A stretch of 64,000 nt of DNA, taken from positions 798,757 to 862,756 of the forward strand of contig NZ_JALMEW010000001.1 in the NCBI RefSeq assembly GCF_023094245.1. Reading direction: 5' to 3'. This DNA comes from Halomonas getboli. Its GTDB lineage: Bacteria > Pseudomonadota > Gammaproteobacteria > Pseudomonadales > Halomonadaceae. Positions 20,878-30,684 of this stretch are shown piece by piece. A model generated the notes under the pieces. That model searched no databases, was not told the DNA's origin, and was given only the letters and a program-made list of their open reading frames with translations. The stretch's first letter is position 1, and the number at the start of each line of letters is the position of its first letter. The position numbers and the translations under genes are program-made.

Positions 20878-22389
20878 TCAGTCCTCCGTCACCGGCTTGA
20901 AGCGACGCAGCTCCAGCAGCCGGTAGCCGGTGTAGTTGCCGAGCATCAGGATCAGTGCCATCAGGATCAGCTGCACCCCGAGGAAGTTGAAGGTGATGTG
21001 GCGGATCCAGGGGTTGTTCATCGCCAGGTAGGCCAGCACCGCGGTCAGCATGCTGCCACCGCCCTGAATCAGCACCTCCTTGGGACCTTCCTCTTCCCAC
21101 AGGATCGACATGCGCTCGATGGTCCACGACAGGATGATCATCGGGAAGAAGGTGATCTGCAGGCCGGCGTTGAGGCCGAGCTTGAACGACAGCACCGAGA
21201 ACAGGGAGATAATGGCGATGACCGTGATGATCACCGCCGTGACCCTGGCCACCAATAGCAAGTTCAAGTAAGACAGGTAGTTGCGGATCACCAGCCCGAC
21301 GGCGACCACCAGCAGGAAACCGACCAGGCCGGTCACCAGCGTGGTCTGGATGAAGGCCAGCGCCACCAGCACCGGCATGAAGGTGCCCGAGGTCTTGATG
21401 CCGATCAGCACCCGCAGCAGCACCACGACCAGCGCGCCGATGGGAATCAGCAGGATGGTCTGGAACAGCGCCTGTTCTTCCAGCGGCAGGCTGTGAATCG
21501 AGAAGTTGAGCAGGGTGTCGCTGTCCTTGGCCAGTTGACTGCGCACCGCGGCGGCGGCGGGCTGGCTGCGGGAGATCATCGAGAAGCTGACGCCCGAATT
21601 GGTGCCGCCCTGGACCTCGAGCACCGGATGGCCGGCGTTCTCCCACATCAGCAGGTTGTCCGGACGACCGCGCTCGCCGGTGGTCGGGTCGAACAGTGCG
21701 CTGTCGTTGCCGTCGTAGACCTGGATCCAGGAGGTCAGCGTCTGGCGACGCCGGCCGTTCTCCAGCATCAGGCCGCTGACCTGGCGAGCCGGTACGCCGG
21801 CCTGGTCGAACAGCCGCATCAACAGCGGCACGCGGTCGAACTGGGTCAGCAGCAGGCGCGCGTTCTCGCCGCGGCTGGTGTCGTTGAAGTCCTGTATCAG
21901 CTGATGGGCGAAGGTGAAGGCGTCGGCGCTGCGCGACCAGGCATCGTCGATGACCGCCTGGGCCGCGGTGTCATAAGGAGGTTCCCAGACGACGTTCTGC
22001 GCCGGCTGGGGAGGCGGTATCGGCGCGGCCTTGGCGTCAGGGGCGACCAGGATCTGGGCGCTGTAATACAGGCGCTGGCTGCCCTCGGCGTCGCGCACGG
22101 CCCACTCGGCGCGCCGAGCGCCGCCGTCTTCCAGGTAGTTCAGGCCGTAGCCGGGAGACGCCGTATGCTCGGTCAGCACCCGGAACCCCTGCTGGGTGGA
22201 CGGCAGCGCCAGGTCCACCTTGGCCGGACCACCGTCGGCGCGGAAGTTGACCTGGGCTTCGATTTCCCAGATCTGGCGCTGTTCGCCCGGCGTCCATGGC
22301 ACCTCGAATTCGATGTGGCGATGGACGCTCATGGCGATGCCGGTGACCAGCAGCAGCGCAACGATCAGGTAGAAGGGCAGTCGGGACAT
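20878..22389 (-). CDS. Inactive transglutaminase-like protein fused to seven membrane segments
   Basis: 503 residues. One N-terminal membrane segment is followed by a periplasmic region of about 270 residues with a transglutaminase-like fold (LMRLFDQAGVPARQVSGL, WIQVYDGNDSALFDPTTG). The catalytic Cys and His positions are replaced: the protein contains no cysteine at all, and only the Asp of FDPTTG remains. From about residue 300 to 495 come seven hydrophobic helices. This matches the family of inactive transglutaminases fused to 7TM domains. It may bind, not cleave, a peptide or polyglutamate chain. Sandwiched between the retropepsin lipoprotein and the ATP-grasp ligase. Confidence 0.88.
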   Translation of the reverse strand: MSRLPFYLIVALLLVTGIAMSVHRHIEFEVPWTPGEQRQIWEIEAQVNFRADGGPAKVDLALPSTQQGFRVLTEHTASPGYGLNYLEDGGARRAEWAVRDAEGSQRLYYSAQILVAPDAKAAPIPPPQPAQNVVWEPPYDTAAQAVIDDAWSRSADAFTFAHQLIQDFNDTSRGENARLLLTQFDRVPLLMRLFDQAGVPARQVSGLMLENGRRRQTLTSWIQVYDGNDSALFDPTTGERGRPDNLLMWENAGHPVLEVQGGTNSGVSFSMISRSQPAAAAVRSQLAKDSDTLLNFSIHSLPLEEQALFQTILLIPIGALVVVLLRVLIGIKTSGTFMPVLVALAFIQTTLVTGLVGFLLVVAVGLVIRNYLSYLNLLLVARVTAVIITVIAIISLFSVLSFKLGLNAGLQITFFPMIILSWTIERMSILWEEEGPKEVLIQGGGSMLTAVLAYLAMNNPWIRHITFNFLGVQLILMALILMLGNYTGYRLLELRRFKPVTED

Positions 22390-22429
22390 ATCGGCTTCCT
22401 TGGGCGCGTGACGAGGGCTCGCTGACGGA

Positions 22430-23266
22430 TCAGGGCGCCGTCGTCTCGTCTTGTGTCTCGGGCGCGTCGTCGGCTTCCGCTGCCGACGGCGTGGGAAAAT
22501 CGGGGCGATCGTAGATATGGCGGCGCGCCACGTCGATGATGGCGATGTCCATCAGGAAACGACGCCCGAGCAGCATCGGGTAGTCGAGGTTGGTGCGATC
22601 GCTGAGGGTGAACTCCACATTTTCATGCAGCGGCCCCAGGGTCATCAGCAGGCTGATCACGGGACGCGATTCCTCGCCGTTGGCCTGGATGATCTTGACG
22701 CGACGTTCGACCGGGACTTCGATCCACTTGTCGCGCACCGATGCGACGACATCATCCTGATCGTTGAGTCCCAGCTTGAAGCGCACCCAGTCCTCGCCGT
22801 CGCGCTCGAACGGCGTGATGTCGGTGGCCGACAGGGATGATGTGGTCGCACCGGAATCGATTCGGGCTTCCAGATAGGTGCCGACCTCGGGCAGGCCGAC
22901 CCATTCGCTGCTGCCGACCAGGGTCTTGTTCTCGAGCCGCTCGTCGACGGTGGGACAGCTGCTGGTGGTCGATTCCTGTTGAGCGTCGCCGCTCAGGGCC
23001 TGGAGGTCGCTGCGCACGCCGCGCAGCAGATACCCGACCTCGCGCACGTCGGCGCGCAGCCCCAGCTGTTCCTGGCGCTGTTCGCCGAGCGCCTGCTGAC
23101 GCACATCGCAGCGAGCGGCCAGGTCGGCTTCCAGCCGGTCGATGCGATCCGCGAAGGCCTGCTGTGACACGGGTTCGGGCGGCGCTTCGTGCTGGGGCAC
23201 CAGACCGCAGCCACCGAGGGACAGCAGGGCGGCGAGGGGTGCGATCAGCAGGGGGCGAATCGGCAT
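22430..23266 (-). CDS. Retropepsin-like aspartic protease lipoprotein (RimB/ATP-dependent zinc protease family)
   Basis: 278 residues. A signal peptide ends in a lipobox (LLSLGGC, Cys20). A coiled-coil segment with heptads follows (about residues 35-85), then a retropepsin-type domain with the catalytic motif IDSGATTSSL near residue 137 and the flap-like LDYPMLLGRRFL. Old annotation calls this family an ATP-dependent zinc protease, but the DSGA motif is that of aspartic proteases. RimB, a relative, trims glutamate tails added by RimK. The start has AAGGA at 10-nt spacing. First gene of the three-gene operon; location is the periplasmic face of a membrane. Confidence 0.88.
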   Translation of the reverse strand: MPIRPLLIAPLAALLSLGGCGLVPQHEAPPEPVSQQAFADRIDRLEADLAARCDVRQQALGEQRQEQLGLRADVREVGYLLRGVRSDLQALSGDAQQESTTSSCPTVDERLENKTLVGSSEWVGLPEVGTYLEARIDSGATTSSLSATDITPFERDGEDWVRFKLGLNDQDDVVASVRDKWIEVPVERRVKIIQANGEESRPVISLLMTLGPLHENVEFTLSDRTNLDYPMLLGRRFLMDIAIIDVARRHIYDRPDFPTPSAAEADDAPETQDETTAP

Positions 23267-23687
23267 GTCGACGACATCCTTGGCTTCAGGCGAGTGGTGA
23301 GGCGAAGGCCTCGCGAACTGACGGGATGATAAGGAGCGGGGAACGAGCTGTCCATGTCGTGCCGGGCGCGGAGGCGATGCGGCCGGGAATGGTGCGGCAA
23401 TATGCACGGATCTGACATGGCACCAATTTAACATAATATATATTATGCGAAATGCTGGTCATGGCGGCTCGATGCCCCTGTGTCATCGTCGCGACACCCA
23501 GACAGCCGTCTCCGTCCGCCACGTTCGGTGACGGCCCCGACAGCCTGCCATGATGCCAAGTGTCGTCCAGCCTTCACGCTTCCGCCATGGGAACGCGCCT
23601 CACGGTCACGGCGAATGTCACGGCCGATACGCCGGTGCCCGGAACGCCGCTCGAGGTTCCGGGCGCGCGGCCCTGCGATCGATGATG
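23267..23687. other. Intergenic region with an AT-rich palindrome
   Basis: 421 bp between the retropepsin gene start and the 3' end of the molybdoenzyme gene, both on the minus strand. A short AT-rich island at 23425-23450 holds a 16-bp palindrome and is the likely promoter area for the retropepsin operon. The rest is GC-rich; I see no gene with coding character, and only weak hairpins that might terminate the molybdoenzyme transcript. Confidence 0.5.
23432..23447. promoter_or_regulatory. 16-bp perfect palindrome upstream of the retropepsin operon
   Basis: CATAATATATATTATG is its own reverse complement and lies 166 bp upstream of the retropepsin start in the only AT-rich patch of the spacer. 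It contains TATATT/AATATA elements usable as a -10 on either strand and may be an operator. Confidence 0.45.
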
Positions 23688-26012
23688 TCAGGCCGTCTCG
23701 ACGTCCAGGCGCTGGCTGGGTGCGGCTCTCTCGAGCCGGATGGCGATGAACTTCGAGGTCGGCGTGAAGGTCTGCTCGCCGTAGCTGTCGAGCGGCACCA
23801 GCGGGTTGGTTTCCGGATAGTACCCCGCGGCCTGGCCGTCCGGCATGTCATAGGCCACCAGCTGGAAATCGCTGACCCGACGTTCGCGGCCGTCGTCCCA
23901 CAGCGACACCAGGTCCACCCGGTCTCCGGGTTCGAAGCCCAGCCGGCGAATCTCGTCCTCGTTGACGAACACCACCTGGCGCAGGCCGAAGACGCCGCGG
24001 TAGCGGTCATCGAGGCCGTAGAGCGTGGTGTTGTACTGATCGTGGGAGCGCAGTGTCTGCAGGATCAGGTCCGGCGTCTCGCCGCGCGCCAGCACGCCGG
24101 CATTGACCAGCGACTCGGGCAGCGAATGCGACCGGAAATGCGCTTTGCCGCTGACCGTGTGCCAGACCCGCTTGGCGGCGGCGTTGCCCAGGTGGAAGCC
24201 GCCGGGCCGATTCAGCCGTGCGTTGTAGTCCTCGAAACCGGGAATGGTGTCCGCGATCAGCTCGCGGATGCGGCCGTAGTCGGCGATCAGCGACATCCAG
24301 TCCACGGGATGATCGCCCAGCGTCGCCTGGGCGATGCCGGCGATGATCGCGGGCTCGGAGCGCAAATGTGAAGACCGCGGTGTCAGCTGGCCATGGGAGA
24401 TGTGCGCCATGCTGAAGGTGTCCTCCACGGTCACGCCCTGAGGGCCCTCGGCCTGCCTGTCGATCTCGGTGCGGCCCAGGCACGGCAGGATCAGGGCGTC
24501 CTGCCCGGTCACCAGGTGCGAGCGGTTCAGCTTGGTGGCGATATGCACGGTCAGGTCGCAGCGGCGCAGCGCGGCATGGGTACGCTCGGTATCCGGCGTG
24601 GCCTGGGCGAAATTGCCGCCCAGGCCGAGAAAGACCTTCGACCGCCCTTCTTCCATCGCCTGGATCGCCTGCACCGTGTTGTGACCATGGTCGCGCGGCA
24701 CCTCGAAGCGGAAGCGCCGCTCCAGGGCGTCGAGCAGCCCCGCCGGCGGCTTCTCGTCGATGCCCATGGTGCGATCGCCCTGCACGTTGCTGTGGCCGCG
24801 TACCGGGGACAGGCCGGCGCCGGGCTTGCCGACGTTGCCGCGCAGCAGCTGGAGATTGACGATCTCCTGCACCGTGGCCACCGAGTGACGATGCTGGGTG
24901 ATGCCCATCGCCCAGCACATCACCACCCGCTCGGCGCGTCGATACATCGAGGCCGCCAGCTCGATGTCCTCGGCCGACAGCCCCGACTGAGCGATGATGT
25001 GGGCCCAGGGCGTGGCATCGACGGCGGCAAGATAGTCGTTCAGGCCGTCGGTGTGGGCCTCGAGGAAGGCGTGATCGAACACCGGCGGTTCCCCGGCTGC
25101 CAGCGCCTCGCGCTCCCAGCCCAGCAGGCATTTCGCGATGCCGCGCATCAGCGCCATGTCGCCGCCGAGGGCCGGCCGGAAATAGGCGGTGTTGGTGGGT
25201 TCTGAGCCGTTGCCCAGCATTTCCAGCGGCTTCTGGGGATGCTGGAAGCGCTCGAGGCCACGCTCCTTCAGCGGATTGATGCAGACGACCTGAGCGCCGC
25301 GCTGGACGGCCTCGCGCAGCGGCTCGAGCATGCGTGGATGGTTGGTGCCCGGATTCTGGCCGATGACGAAGATGGCGTCGGCGTGCTCCAGGTCGTCGAA
25401 CACCACGGTGCCCTTGCCCACGCCGAGGCTGTCGGTCATGCCGATGCCGCTGGCCTCGTGGCACATGTTCGAGCAGTCGGGGAAGTTGTTGGTCCCGAAG
25501 GCACGCACGAACAGCTGATAGAGGAAGGCGGCCTCGTTGCTGGCTCGCCCGGAGGTGTAGAACTCCGCCTGATGCGGCGACTCGAGGCGATTCAGATGAT
25601 CGGCGATCAGCGCGAAGGCGTCTTCCCAGCGGATCTCGACGTAATGGTCGCTGGCGGCGTCGTAGCGCATGGGCTGTGACAGCCGGCCCTGATATTCCAG
25701 CCAGTAGTCGCTCTGCCGGAGCAGATCCGAGACGCTGTGTTCGGCGAAGAACGCCGGGTCGACGGAACGGCCGGTGGATTCCCAGTTCACCGCCTTGGCG
25801 CCGTTCTCGCAGAACTTCACCAGGCCGTTCTCCGGCGACTCGCCCCAGGCACAGCCCGGGCAGTCGAAGCCGTGGTCCTGGTTGGTCTTGAGCATGGCAC
25901 GGATGTTCTTGACCGCGTTGTCGCTGCCGAGCCAGCTCTTGGTCACGCTCTTGAGTGCTCCCCAACCCGCCGCGGCGCCCGAATACGTCCTGATATGCTC
26001 ATCTTGGCTCAT
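23688..26012 (-). CDS. FdhF/YdeP-family molybdopterin oxidoreductase
   Basis: About 774 residues. Members are formate-dehydrogenase-like molybdenum enzymes with one N-terminal Fe-S motif; here CPGCAWGE and FCENGAKAVNWE are seen near residue 50-75. The molybdopterin domain includes EFYTSGRASNEAAFLYQLF, CHEASGIGMTDSLGVGKGT (Cys likely the Mo ligand), IGQNPGTNHPRM and the C-terminal dinucleotide-binding RSHDQYNTTLYG. YdeP is linked to acid resistance in E. coli; the physiological substrate is unknown. ATG 26012 has GAGG 7 nt upstream; longer extensions run through non-conserved sequence. No fdhD is adjacent. Divergent from bestrophin and a LysR regulator. Confidence 0.9.
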   Translation of the reverse strand: MSQDEHIRTYSGAAAGWGALKSVTKSWLGSDNAVKNIRAMLKTNQDHGFDCPGCAWGESPENGLVKFCENGAKAVNWESTGRSVDPAFFAEHSVSDLLRQSDYWLEYQGRLSQPMRYDAASDHYVEIRWEDAFALIADHLNRLESPHQAEFYTSGRASNEAAFLYQLFVRAFGTNNFPDCSNMCHEASGIGMTDSLGVGKGTVVFDDLEHADAIFVIGQNPGTNHPRMLEPLREAVQRGAQVVCINPLKERGLERFQHPQKPLEMLGNGSEPTNTAYFRPALGGDMALMRGIAKCLLGWEREALAAGEPPVFDHAFLEAHTDGLNDYLAAVDATPWAHIIAQSGLSAEDIELAASMYRRAERVVMCWAMGITQHRHSVATVQEIVNLQLLRGNVGKPGAGLSPVRGHSNVQGDRTMGIDEKPPAGLLDALERRFRFEVPRDHGHNTVQAIQAMEEGRSKVFLGLGGNFAQATPDTERTHAALRRCDLTVHIATKLNRSHLVTGQDALILPCLGRTEIDRQAEGPQGVTVEDTFSMAHISHGQLTPRSSHLRSEPAIIAGIAQATLGDHPVDWMSLIADYGRIRELIADTIPGFEDYNARLNRPGGFHLGNAAAKRVWHTVSGKAHFRSHSLPESLVNAGVLARGETPDLILQTLRSHDQYNTTLYGLDDRYRGVFGLRQVVFVNEDEIRRLGFEPGDRVDLVSLWDDGRERRVSDFQLVAYDMPDGQAAGYYPETNPLVPLDSYGEQTFTPTSKFIAIRLERAAPSQRLDVETA

Positions 26013-26234
26013 CTTGTTTCCTCGGGATAATGAGCTTCCTAACATATTGCTCATCGCGCGCCGAGTCCAATCGAAAGCCATGAACGAACGATCACGATGC
26101 TCTATCGAGACTGCCTAAGGCATCGATATTTCATAGGCATCCATGATGGATTGTTCGATTGAATCGATTGGATCGATCATGTCTCGCCGCGAGACGATGG
26201 CGGCACGCCCCCATCAGGTTTCTCGCTCGACACC

Positions 26235-27140
26235 ATGATCGTTCCCCCCTCGCCCCGACCCGGCTGGTTCGCCCTGTTGATCACCCTCAAGGGATCCATC
26301 GTGCCGCGCATCGCTCAGCGCTGCCTGATGGTCACGCTACTGGCCGCGGCGATCGTGCTGATCGAGCGCCGCTATTCGGACGCCTTCCCGTCGATCAGCG
26401 CCACGCCGTTTACCTTGCTGGGGCTGTCGCTCTCGATCTTCATGAGCTTTCGTAACAATGCCTGCTATGCCCGCTGGTGGGAGGCGCGCCAGGCCTGGGG
26501 GCAGGTCTTAAGCGAGGTTCGTTCCTTTGCCCGGCAAAGTCAGGTGATCCCGAACGCGGGGCTCAGGGGCTCGCTGCTCCGAGAGCTGTGTGGGCATGCG
26601 CACGCCCTCAAGGCCCGGCTGCGCGACGAGGACGAGTTCTCGGCCGCGGCTTGCTGGCTGCCCGCTGAACGGCATGGCTACGGCCACAACGTCGCCGATG
26701 GCGTGCTGCGGCATGTGGGACGACAGTGTTCGGCTCTCGCCGTCGCCGAAGTGATCAGCGAGTGGCGCTACGTCACCCTGGAGCAGCGGCTGGTGGCGCT
26801 GTCGGAGGCCCAGGCGACCTGCGAGCGACTTCACAACACCCCGCTGCCCTTCCCCTACACGCTGCTGCTGCACCGCACGACCTTCGTGTTCTGCCTGCTG
26901 CTGCCGCTGGTGCTGGCCGAGCCGCTGGGATGGCTGGCGCCGCTGTTCACCACCGTCGTCAGTTACACCTTCTTCGGGCTGGATGCCATCGGCGACGAGC
27001 TGGAGGACCCGTTCGGCGACGACGACAACGATCTGGCGATCGATGCCATGGTTCGCCAGATCGAGCGGGACATGCTGGACGCCGCCGGCGAGGCCGAGCT
27101 GCCGGCGGCGTGGCGGCCCGATGGCGTGGTGCTGTCCTGA
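26235..27140 (+). CDS. Bestrophin-family membrane channel protein
   Basis: 301 residues, recognised as a bestrophin/UPF0187 protein by an N-terminal segment before the first membrane helix, SLSIFMSFRNNACYARWWEARQAWGQV with its conserved RWWEAR, and a second helix pair (YTLLLHRTTFVFCLLLPLVLAEPLGWLAP, TVVSYTFFGLDAIGDELEDPFG). Bacterial homologues form pentameric ion channels. The acidic EDPFGDDDNDL following the last helix corresponds to the conserved C-terminal signature. The ribosome site is weak. It is transcribed divergently from the molybdoenzyme and 40 nt before a LysR regulator. A link to salt handling is inference. Confidence 0.9.
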   Translation: MIVPPSPRPGWFALLITLKGSIVPRIAQRCLMVTLLAAAIVLIERRYSDAFPSISATPFTLLGLSLSIFMSFRNNACYARWWEARQAWGQVLSEVRSFARQSQVIPNAGLRGSLLRELCGHAHALKARLRDEDEFSAAACWLPAERHGYGHNVADGVLRHVGRQCSALAVAEVISEWRYVTLEQRLVALSEAQATCERLHNTPLPFPYTLLLHRTTFVFCLLLPLVLAEPLGWLAPLFTTVVSYTFFGLDAIGDELEDPFGDDDNDLAIDAMVRQIERDMLDAAGEAELPAAWRPDGVVLS

Positions 27141-27180
27141 AGCGTATGGTGGCGGTTCGCCGTTTACCGCCGGACATGCC

Positions 27181-28089
27181 ATGGACATCAAGCAGCTCAA
27201 GTTCCTCATCGCCCTCGCCGAGACGCGCCACTTCGGCAAGGCGGCCGAGCGCTGTCACGTGACACAGCCGACGCTGTCCATGCGGCTGCGGGCCCTGGAG
27301 GAAGAGCTGGATCTGGTGCTGGTCAACCGCGGCCACCGCTTCGAGGGGATCACCGAGGCCGGCGAGCGTATCCTGGCCTGGGCACGTACCCTGCTGGCGG
27401 CTCATGACGGCTTGCAGTCGGAGGCGGCCAACTGTCGGGGCCAGCTGGTGGGCACGCTGCGCCTGGGCATGGTACCGCTGGCGGCACTCGATCCCATGCG
27501 CCTCATCCAGCCGCTCCATCGTGCCTTCCCGGAGCTGCGCTTCGCGCTGCAGTCGCTGAGCTCGGAGCGCATCATCGATGGCCTCAGCCGCAACCAGCTG
27601 GATATCGGCCTGTGCTATCTCGAGCCGCTGGACGCCACCGATTTCGAGGTCATTCGCCTCGGCGCCACCGACATGGGGCTGCTGCACGATACCCGCTATT
27701 TCACCTTCGATGACGCGGCGACGCTCGACTGGCCCCGGCTCGAGGGCCTGCCCCTGGGACTGCTGACCAAGGGCATGCACTATCGCCACTCGATCGGCGT
27801 CGCCCTGCAGCGCCACGGTCTGGATCCGGCCCCGGTGCTCGAGAGCGACTCGACCTTCCAGCTGGTCCAGGCCGTCGGCGCCGGACTCTGCTGCGCGATC
27901 ATGCCCTTGGACAGCGGCATCGAGGCGCTCGGCGGCCATCTGCGCATGACGCCCATCGCCGAGGCGCGCACCCAGGCGCCGATGGGGCTGCTGATGCGCG
28001 GCACCGGACCACGTTCCGCCCTGGCCGAGCAGTGCTTCGCCGAGATTCGCGCGCAGCTATCCGAATCGACCGACATGCCGACGTCCTGA
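27181..28089 (+). CDS. LysR-family transcriptional regulator
   Basis: 302 residues. N-terminal winged helix-turn-helix (MDIKQLKFLIALAETRHFGKAAERCHVTQPTLSMRLRALEEEL) and a substrate-binding domain with LVGTLRLGMVPLAALDP and an ELRFALQSLSSERIIDGL segment. LysR genes of this kind are often found beside FdhF/YdeP molybdoenzyme genes, so control of the divergent molybdoenzyme or bestrophin gene is a reasonable inference. The effector is unknown. It lies 40 nt downstream of the bestrophin gene and is probably co-transcribed with it. Confidence 0.92.
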   Translation: MDIKQLKFLIALAETRHFGKAAERCHVTQPTLSMRLRALEEELDLVLVNRGHRFEGITEAGERILAWARTLLAAHDGLQSEAANCRGQLVGTLRLGMVPLAALDPMRLIQPLHRAFPELRFALQSLSSERIIDGLSRNQLDIGLCYLEPLDATDFEVIRLGATDMGLLHDTRYFTFDDAATLDWPRLEGLPLGLLTKGMHYRHSIGVALQRHGLDPAPVLESDSTFQLVQAVGAGLCCAIMPLDSGIEALGGHLRMTPIAEARTQAPMGLLMRGTGPRSALAEQCFAEIRAQLSESTDMPTS

Positions 28090-28182
28090 TGCCCGACCGC
28101 CTCGCCTGACCGGCCTGCTGGCATGGCGTTCACGCCCGTGCTCTTCTATATTATTGTACAAATCCGATTCAAGGAATTTGTC

Positions 28183-28740
28183 ATGTATAGAAAAATGCCG
28201 AGTCGCGGTACGCGTCCCCTGGTATGGCTGGCGATGACGCTGTCGCTTGCCGGCTGTGCCGGCGTGGACGTGGAGCACTATGCAGGCACCACGCCGAAAC
28301 TCGATATCGCCGACTATTTCGAGGGGCAGTCGCGGGCCTGGGGCATGGTGCAGGACTACAGCGGCGAGGTGCAGCGGCGCTTCACCGTCGATATCGACGG
28401 CAGCGTCGAGGGCAATACCCTGACCCTGGACGAGCGCTTCACCTATGCCGATGGCGAGACCGACCGACGCGTCTGGACCTTCGAGCGCCGCGACGGCGGC
28501 CGCTGGGAAGGTCGTGCCAGTGACGTCGAGGGCGTGGTGCAGGCTCGACAGTCAGGGCACGTCTTCCACATGAGCTATCCGCTCGAGGTCACGGTGGACG
28601 GACGCGATCTCACCTTCCACATGGACGACTGGATGTACCTGCAGCCCGACGGCCGGCTGATCAATCGTACGTCCATGAAGAAGTTCGGCCTGACGCTGGC
28701 GGAGATCACCATCGCCTTCGATCGCGACGCCCCACGCTAG
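28183..28740 (+). CDS. DUF3833 outer lipoprotein
   Basis: 185 residues with a signal peptide ending in a lipobox (SLAGCAG, Cys near residue 25), so a membrane-anchored lipoprotein. The rest matches DUF3833: LDIADYFEGQSRAWGMVQDYSGEVQRRF, then FERRDGGRWEGRASDVEG and HMDDWMYLQPDGRLINRTSMKKFG. A lipocalin-like beta barrel is plausible from the alternating strands, but no function is known to me. The ATG has AAGGAA at 6-nt spacing. It stands alone and shares a terminator hairpin with convergent ectC. Confidence 0.88.
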   Translation: MYRKMPSRGTRPLVWLAMTLSLAGCAGVDVEHYAGTTPKLDIADYFEGQSRAWGMVQDYSGEVQRRFTVDIDGSVEGNTLTLDERFTYADGETDRRVWTFERRDGGRWEGRASDVEGVVQARQSGHVFHMSYPLEVTVDGRDLTFHMDDWMYLQPDGRLINRTSMKKFGLTLAEITIAFDRDAPR

Positions 28741-28780
28741 GTCACTTCCCTGTCCTTTCTTCTCCTGCTCATGCACAGAA

Positions 28781-28822
28781 ACGACACGGCCCCGGTTCCT
28801 GAAGAAACCGGGGCCGTGTCGT
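28781..28822. terminator. Bidirectional terminator between DUF3833 gene and ectC
   Basis: Perfect 17-bp stem (28781-28797 and 28806-28822, ACGACACGGCCCCGGTT and its complement) with an 8-nt loop. On the minus strand it is followed by TTTCTG; the plus strand lacks a clear U-run. Confidence 0.85.
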
Positions 28823-28844
28823 CATGCCCTGCGGCCGAGCGCCA

Positions 28845-29237
28845 TCACTCGCCCGCGGGGGCGTAGGAGCCGTCCTCGCGGTGCACTTCCTTGCCGGTCA
28901 GGCCCGGGGTGAACACGCAGGCCAGGTGCATGGTCTTGGTGGCCCGCAGCAGGTGGTCGTCATGCTGGTCGAGGATATAGATGTCGCCCGGCTTGATCGG
29001 CCAGATCTTGCCGTCGGCCAGGGTCTCGACCTCGCCTTCGCCCTCGATGCAGTACACCGCCTCGAAGTGATGCTTGTAGTGGATATGGGTCTCGGTGCCC
29101 TCGAAGATCCGGGTGATATGGAAGGAGCAGTTGCCGCCGTCCTCGGCCAGCGACAGGCGGGTGCTGTCCCAGTTGCCGTTTTCGGCGGTGACCAGGCGGT
29201 CGGTCTTGCGCGCTTCCTCGAGATTACGAACGATCAT
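28845..29237 (-). CDS. ectC: L-ectoine synthase
   Basis: 130-residue cupin enzyme that cyclises N-gamma-acetyl-diaminobutyrate to ectoine, the last step of compatible-solute synthesis. Metal-binding cupin residues are visible in [21 protein letters not shown] and [10 protein letters not shown], and the C-terminus is the usual YAPAGE-type tail. ATG has GGAGAG upstream. Third gene of ectABC, 94 nt after ectB with a hairpin in the spacer. No ectD hydroxylase or ask follows; a bidirectional terminator ends the operon. Confidence 0.98.
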   Translation of the reverse strand: MIVRNLEEARKTDRLVTAENGNWDSTRLSLAEDGGNCSFHITRIFEGTETHIHYKHHFEAVYCIEGEGEVETLADGKIWPIKPGDIYILDQHDDHLLRATKTMHLACVFTPGLTGKEVHREDGSYAPAGE

Positions 29238-29286
29238 AGCTGCTCTCCATGTGATGTCTCGTGCGCCGGGCGGGGCCGGCAGCCAT

Positions 29287-29318
29287 GGCCTTCCGTCTCC
29301 TCACGGACACGGAAGGCC
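29287..29318 (-). repeat. Hairpin in the ectB-ectC spacer
   Basis: GGCCTTCCGT (29287-29296) pairs with ACGGAAGGCC (29309-29318) around a 12-nt loop. It could stabilise upstream ectAB mRNA or attenuate read-through; there is no U-run directly after it. Confidence 0.5.
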
Positions 29319-29331
29319 GGATTCGGTGCGA

Positions 29332-30684
<1,353 letters not shown>

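Noticed and set aside
28123..28160. TTCACG...TATTAT as a promoter for the DUF3833 gene
   Set aside because: Spacing of 14 bp is too short for a convincing sigma-70 promoter, though the area is AT-rich.
29238..29331. Sigma-54 promoter before ectC, as reported for H. elongata
   Set aside because: I could not find GG-N10-GC with the expected TGGCAC/TTGC context in the ectB-ectC spacer.
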